DNA of 64,000 nt from NCBI GenBank assembly GCA_044226655.1, contig JBGAGO010000001.1:1054001-1118000 (forward strand), read 5' to 3'. Shown here piece after piece: positions 59,845-64,000 of the stretch. The notes beneath the pieces are model-generated. The model had not been told where the DNA came from, did no database searches, and saw only the letters and a program-made list of their open reading frames with translations. Made by a program: the position numbers and the translations under genes. Position 1 is the first letter of the stretch; each line of letters starts with the position of its first letter. Source of the stretch: JBEVOS01 sp044226655. GTDB taxonomy: Bacteria; Pseudomonadota; Alphaproteobacteria; Caulobacterales; Aquidulcibacteraceae.

Positions 59845-60876
59845 ATGCAATCCCCCTTTCGGCTCTACGGGGCCGAGCTCTCTCCCTATTCGCAAAAGGT
59901 GCGCGCCTATCTCGCCTTCAAGGGCGCTGATTTCCAATGGCTGCAGCGCAGCCAGGCGCGCCAGGAAGAGGTTACGCGCTATGCCAAGCTGCCGCTGATC
60001 CCGATCCTCGTGGGCGCCGACGAGGAGGCGCTTCAGGATTCCACGCCGATCATCGAAGCTTACGAGGCGGCCCACGCGGAGCCGTCCCTGGCGCCGGAGG
60101 ATCGCGCGCTCGCCTTCCTCGCGGCGCTGCTGGAGGATTACGCCGACGAATGGCTGAACAAGGCGATGTTCCATTATCGCTGGAGCCGCGACGCCGATCA
60201 GGAAAGCGCGGCCGCGCGCATCGTCGATGGCATGTTCGAAGGCGAAGACCCGCCGAACCGCGCGGCGATCGAGGCGGCCGTGCGCGAACGCATGGAATCG
60301 CGCCTCAAGCATGTCGGCTCGAACGCTGAAACCGCCCCTACGATCGAAGCCTCGCTGACGCGCCTGCTGGCGCGGCTGGAAGCCCTGCTGGAAGGGCGCA
60401 GTTATCTGTTCGGCGCGCGGCCCTCGCTGGCCGATTTCGGGCTGGCGGCGCAGATTCAGCAATTGCTGTCCGATCCGACGCCCGGTGCGATCATCCGCGC
60501 GGACGCGCCGCGCGTGACGGCTTGGGCCGAGCGCATGAAGGCGCCGCGCGTCGAAGGCGCGTTCGAACCGTTCGGCGCGCTGGTCGCGCTGCTGTCGCCG
60601 CTGCTGCGCGAGGAGATCGCCGGGCTTTACCTGCCGTGGATGGCGGCGAATGCCGAGGCCGTCGCCGCCGATGCGCGCCAGGTCGATCTGACGCTCGACG
60701 GGCGGCGCTTCGCGCAGGCGCCGCAGCGCTACGCCGCCAAGGCCTTCGTGGAGATCAAACGCAAGCGCGCGGCGGTCGATTACGATCCGCTGACGGCGCT
60801 GCTCGAAGAGAGCGGCTGCGCGGATTTCTTGATCGGCGGCGTCGATGACGCAGAGGATGACGACGGCGAGGATTAA
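59845..60876 (+). CDS. Glutathione S-transferase-like protein, extended
   Basis: A 343-residue protein. The thioredoxin-like GST N-domain (about 1-80) reads FRLYGAELSPYSQKVRAYLA with a Ser-Pro-Tyr-Ser site, then PLIPILVGADEEALQDSTPI. The helical C-domain (about 90-230) includes YLFGARPSLADFGLAAQIQQ. A further region of about 110 residues, ending in an acidic tail (DDAEDDDGED), is unusual for standard 200-230-residue GSTs. The ATG 59845 has GAGGAG upstream. It diverges from the GDPD gene and precedes an acetyltransferase-like gene. Confidence 0.83.
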   Translation: MQSPFRLYGAELSPYSQKVRAYLAFKGADFQWLQRSQARQEEVTRYAKLPLIPILVGADEEALQDSTPIIEAYEAAHAEPSLAPEDRALAFLAALLEDYADEWLNKAMFHYRWSRDADQESAAARIVDGMFEGEDPPNRAAIEAAVRERMESRLKHVGSNAETAPTIEASLTRLLARLEALLEGRSYLFGARPSLADFGLAAQIQQLLSDPTPGAIIRADAPRVTAWAERMKAPRVEGAFEPFGALVALLSPLLREEIAGLYLPWMAANAEAVAADARQVDLTLDGRRFAQAPQRYAAKAFVEIKRKRAAVDYDPLTALLEESGCADFLIGGVDDAEDDDGED

Positions 60877-60959
60877 CCGCTGCGGCCATTGCGAATGTGA
60901 AATGACGGCGCCGGCGCCGCGCTTGCTTCGCCCCGGAGGGGAAAGCGGCGAGGCCGGAC

Positions 60960-62036
60960 GTGCGTATCGAAGTGATCCATCCGCGGGACCTGGGACCCGA
61001 TCTGACCCAGTGCTGGCGCGCTTTGCAGGCGCATGGCAGCCCCTATCTGACCCCGGAATGGGCCTTTCTCGTCGGGCGTGAGCGGGGCGATGCGCGCATC
61101 GCGGTGATCGAAGATGGAGGCGCCGTTCATGGTTTCCTCGGCGTGCAGCGGCAATCGCGCTTTGCCGCCATGGGGCTCGGCGCGCCGATCGCGGATTATC
61201 AGGGATTGATCGGCAGCCCGGATCTGAATGTCAGCGCGCGCGATTTGTGTGCGGCGCTCAAGGTCGGCCGCATCGACCTCAGCCATGTGCCGCAGGGCCA
61301 GGATTGGTTTGCGCGCCACGAAGCCGGCGCCGACGGCTCATGGATCGCCGACACCAGCGGCGGGCTTGAGGCCTATCGCGCCAGCCAAAAGGATCGGCGC
61401 AAGGATTTTGTGAAGAGCACGGATAAGAAGCTGCGCAAGCTCACGCGCGAGAAGGGCGAGCCGATGTTCATCGCGCGCTCGCACAATCGCGGCCATTTCG
61501 CGCAAATGCTGGCCTGGAAGCAGCAGCAGCTGAAACGCAGCGGCCAGCCGGCGATCTGGCGCACGCCCTGGGTGGCGCGCGTCGCACACGCCACGTTCGA
61601 AGCCGATTGGGTGCATCTGTCCGGCGCGTTCTTCACCGTGACGATCGATCGTGAATTGGTGGCGGCCAGCTATTTCCTGCGCAGCCAGAATGTGCTGCAC
61701 GATTGGATCATCGCGCACAATCCGGCTTACGAAAGCTATTCGCCGGGCGTGCTGCTCGCGCGCTTCGCGGTCGAATGGGCGGCGGAGCACGGCGTCGACG
61801 AGGTCGATTTCGGGCCGGGCGAATATCAGTACAAGCGTCAGCTTTCATCTGGCCAGCGCATGCTGTCCTGGGGCACCGCGAGCGGGCCATCGCTCTCGGG
61901 CCTTGTGCGCCGCGCCGCCTATGCGACGCGCGCGCGCGTGGAGCGGGTGCGCAACACGCAGCTCGCGGGCCTGCCCGGAAAGGCGATGCGCCGCGTCGAT
62001 GTCATGCGCGGCTTGGCGCAGCCCGCGGAAGGCTAG
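60960..62036 (+). CDS. BioF2/FemAB-like GNAT acetyltransferase
   Basis: A 358-residue GTG-started protein of the CelD/BcsL-type GNAT fold. The N-terminal half carries SPYLTPEWAFLVGRERGDAR and the C-terminal half GAFFTVTIDRELVAASYFLR, NPAYESYSPGVLLARFAVEW and VDEVDFGPGEYQYKRQLSSG, the usual conserved end of these enzymes. They typically acylate sugars or lipids in exopolysaccharide and cell-envelope clusters. Its stop overlaps the stop of the convergent fumarylacetoacetase-family gene. Substrate unknown. Confidence 0.83.
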   Translation: MRIEVIHPRDLGPDLTQCWRALQAHGSPYLTPEWAFLVGRERGDARIAVIEDGGAVHGFLGVQRQSRFAAMGLGAPIADYQGLIGSPDLNVSARDLCAALKVGRIDLSHVPQGQDWFARHEAGADGSWIADTSGGLEAYRASQKDRRKDFVKSTDKKLRKLTREKGEPMFIARSHNRGHFAQMLAWKQQQLKRSGQPAIWRTPWVARVAHATFEADWVHLSGAFFTVTIDRELVAASYFLRSQNVLHDWIIAHNPAYESYSPGVLLARFAVEWAAEHGVDEVDFGPGEYQYKRQLSSGQRMLSWGTASGPSLSGLVRRAAYATRARVERVRNTQLAGLPGKAMRRVDVMRGLAQPAEG

Positions 62037-62686
62037 TCAAAAGAAAAGCTGAGCGCGCCGACGCCGTCGATCACGGCGTCGATCTTGTCGCCGCGTTTCA
62101 GCGGGCCGACGCCCTCGGGCGTGCCGGTGAAGATGAGATCGCCCGGCGCCAGCTCCCAGATCGCATCCACGCGTTCGAGAATTTCTGGCGCCTTCCAGAT
62201 CAGATGCGCCAGCGTGCTCTCCTGTTTCAGCGCGCCATTGACCGATAGCGCGATGCGCGCACTGAAGGCGCCCGGCGCGTCGGCGGCGCGCGTGATCGCG
62301 GAGATCGGCGCGGAGCGCGGAAAGCTCTTGGCCCGATCCCAGGGCTGGCCATTCTTGCGCAACTCGGCTTGCCGATCGCGCTTGGTGAGATCGACGCCGA
62401 CGGCGTAGCCGAACGGCTTGCGATCGGCGCCGATGGCGATGACGAGTTCGACCTCATGGTGCAGATCGTCGGTGTCCGACGGAAAGGGCAGCACCCTTTC
62501 GCAGGTCGCGGCGGACGCCGGCTTCATGAAGAAGAACGGCGGCTCGCGCGTCGGATCGCCGCCCATTTCGCGCGCGTGGGCGGCGTAATTGCGCCCAACG
62601 CAGAAAATCCGCGCCACCGGGAAGCGCGCCGTTTCCCCCGTGACCGGTATGGAAATCGCGGGAATTTGGAACAACATGTCGCTCAT
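62033..62686 (-). CDS. Fumarylacetoacetate hydrolase-family protein
   Basis: A 217-residue FAH-domain protein. Signature segments: ARIFCVGRNYAAHAREMGGD, PFFFMKPASAA, LHHEVELVIAIGADRKPFGY and LAPGDLIFTGTPEGVGPLKR. The glutamates in the EVEL segment bind the divalent metal. The length fits the small YcgM/FAHD1-like members, which act as acylpyruvases or hydratases/decarboxylases in aromatic or fatty-acid breakdown. It converges on the acetyltransferase gene and diverges from the S46 peptidase gene. Confidence 0.9.
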   Translation of the reverse strand: MSDMLFQIPAISIPVTGETARFPVARIFCVGRNYAAHAREMGGDPTREPPFFFMKPASAATCERVLPFPSDTDDLHHEVELVIAIGADRKPFGYAVGVDLTKRDRQAELRKNGQPWDRAKSFPRSAPISAITRAADAPGAFSARIALSVNGALKQESTLAHLIWKAPEILERVDAIWELAPGDLIFTGTPEGVGPLKRGDKIDAVIDGVGALSFSFD

Positions 62687-62766
62687 GGGGCTTGCTTAGC
62701 ACGTTCCTTTCGCGCGCGGCGAACCACGGTTGCGCGCGCCGGCGGATTGTGGTTCGAGCCGCCGCC

Positions 62767-64000
62767 ATGCGGAGATTTTTCGGCGCGCTGGCCGCCTTCA
62801 TGCTGTGCTGCCTCACGGCCTCGGCCGACGAGGGCATGTGGACATTCGACAATGTGCCGGCCGCGCAGATGCGCGCCGCCTACGGCTGGGCGCCGGACCA
62901 GGCCTGGCTTGACCGCGTGCGCCTCGGCTCGGGTCGCATCCAGAGCGGCTGCTCGGCCGCGATCATGAGCGCCAATGGGCTGGTGCAGACCAATCACCAT
63001 TGCGTCGTGGGCTGCGTGGCGAACCTGTCGAGCACGGGCAATGATCTTGTCCATCTCGGCTTTCGCGCGCTGCGCCGTGCGGACGAGCGGCGCTGTCCCA
63101 ACGCCGCGATCGATGTGCTGACCGACATCGCGGACGTGACGGGCGCGATCGAGAGCGCCGCGCAGGGCGTGTCGCCGGAAAATTTCGCCGCCGCGCGCGA
63201 TGCGACGATCGCCCGGCTGGAAGGCGCCTGCGCCAACCCTGCGCAGCACCGCCGCTGCGAAGTCGTCACGCTCTATCAAGGCGGCCAGTACAAGCTCTAC
63301 GGGTATCATCGCTACGACGACATTCGTCTGGTGTTCGCGCCCGAACGCGAGATCGCGCATTTCGGCGGCGATCCCGACAATTTCAACTTTCCGCGCTTCG
63401 GCTTCGATGTGTCGTTCGTGCGCCTTTACGAAGATGGGCGCCCCGCGCGTACGCCGAACCATCTCCTGATGCGCACCAGCCCACTGCGTGACGGAGAGAT
63501 GACGCTGGTGTCGGGCGATCCCGGCGCCACCGAGCGGCTGATGACGACGGCCCAATTGGCGTTTCAGCGCGACGCCTATCTGCCGTTCCGCCTGTTCATG
63601 CTGTCGGAATTGCGCGGCAGGCTGCTGGCGTTCTCGGCCGAAGGCGCCGAGCAGGCGCGCATTGCGTCCGATACGCTCTATTCGACGGAAAATTCGTTCA
63701 AGGCGTTTTCGGGCCGCAGGCTGGCGCTGACGGATGATGAAGCGTTTGCGCGCGTCACAGCGGCGGAAGCCGATCTGCGCGCGCGCGTGCAGCGCGATCC
63801 GTTCTTGAGCCGCGACGTCGGCCCGGCATGGGACGAGATCGCGCGCGCGACGACGGCCTATCGCGGCTTCTTCCAGCAATACCAATTCGTCGAACCGCGC
63901 TTTGAAGCGTCGGAATTGCTCACCTTCGCGCGCCATATCGTGCGCGCCGCCGATGATCGCGCCAAGCCGAACGATCAGCGTCTGCCCGCCTACACCGATG
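62767..64000 (+). CDS. S46-family dipeptidyl peptidase, truncated by window end
   Basis: The first 411 residues of an S46 (DPP7/DPP11-like) exopeptidase. A signal peptide ends near residue 20 (MLCCLTASADEGMW). The catalytic histidine lies in GLVQTNHHCVVGCVANLSST, a highly conserved S46 element, and HFGGDPDNFNFPRFGFDVSF should hold the catalytic aspartate. LVSGDPGATERLMTTAQLAF is another family block. The catalytic serine lies beyond the window. It would cleave dipeptides from peptide N-termini in the periplasm. The reading frame is open to the last base. Confidence 0.92.
   Translation, partial: MRRFFGALAAFMLCCLTASADEGMWTFDNVPAAQMRAAYGWAPDQAWLDRVRLGSGRIQSGCSAAIMSANGLVQTNHHCVVGCVANLSSTGNDLVHLGFRALRRADERRCPNAAIDVLTDIADVTGAIESAAQGVSPENFAAARDATIARLEGACANPAQHRRCEVVTLYQGGQYKLYGYHRYDDIRLVFAPEREIAHFGGDPDNFNFPRFGFDVSFVRLYEDGRPARTPNHLLMRTSPLRDGEMTLVSGDPGATERLMTTAQLAFQRDAYLPFRLFMLSELRGRLLAFSAEGAEQARIASDTLYSTENSFKAFSGRRLALTDDEAFARVTAAEADLRARVQRDPFLSRDVGPAWDEIARATTAYRGFFQQYQFVEPRFEASELLTFARHIVRAADDRAKPNDQRLPAYTD

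Overview
The window reads as the chromosome of a high-GC alphaproteobacterium, most likely Caulobacterales or Hyphomonadaceae-like. This is inferred from the complete PhyR-NepR-EcfG general stress response (GSR) locus, a sphingomonad/caulobacter-style TonB receptor, Kdo/LPS genes, many acyl-CoA genes, and GC-rich codon use throughout. No rRNA, tRNA, prophage, insertion sequence or CRISPR array was recognised.

1-9.2 kb: an Lrp/AsnC regulator diverges from a fused indolepyruvate ferredoxin oxidoreductase. A GH84-like enzyme follows. Next is a minus-strand acyl-CoA dehydrogenase/DUF35/thiolase operon with a divergent hotdog protein. 9.2-20 kb: a TonB receptor and an envelope/glycan block (TPR-sulfotransferase, two glycosyltransferases, an odd beta-barrel-like protein) face a lipoprotein subtilase. 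20-24.2 kb: a second acyl-CoA operon (MDR reductase, acyl-CoA ligase, thiolase, DUF35). 24.2-27.2 kb: a MarR/MFS efflux pair and small uncharacterised genes.

27.2-33 kb is the regulatory core. phyR diverges from nepR-ecfG-histidine kinase, and two back-to-back sigma-EcfG promoters (GGAAC-N16-CGTT) lie between them. The same promoter motif recurs, again in divergent pairs, in front of a DUF883 gene, two very small DUF1328 membrane-protein genes, and a gene-free stretch that looks like an undescribed stress-induced small RNA. That RNA lies tail-to-tail with sodB.

33-47.4 kb: leucine/branched-chain acyl-CoA degradation (isovaleryl-CoA dehydrogenase, both methylcrotonyl-CoA carboxylase subunits, more acyl-CoA dehydrogenases, a hotdog hydratase). 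It is interrupted by a MATE transporter fused to a P-loop kinase-like domain. 47.4-51.3 kb: a pentapeptide-repeat membrane protein diverges from a two-gene unit. The first gene is TIR-TM-'WFGSW domain' and the second TM-coiled coil-'WFGSW domain'. This is the best candidate for an undescribed protein system. 51.3-55.5 kb: envelope polysaccharide genes (GT4, UDP-xylose synthase, kdsA, kdsD). 55.5-64 kb: mixed metabolic genes, a wHTH-TPR regulator, a GDPD with a degenerate active site, and an S46 peptidase cut by the window end.

Two families of short palindromic repeats punctuate the intergenic spaces. One is a REPIN-like GCCGGC-TTCCA family. The other is made of C-run/G-run hairpins, and one of its copies forms the N-terminal codons of an acyl-CoA dehydrogenase.
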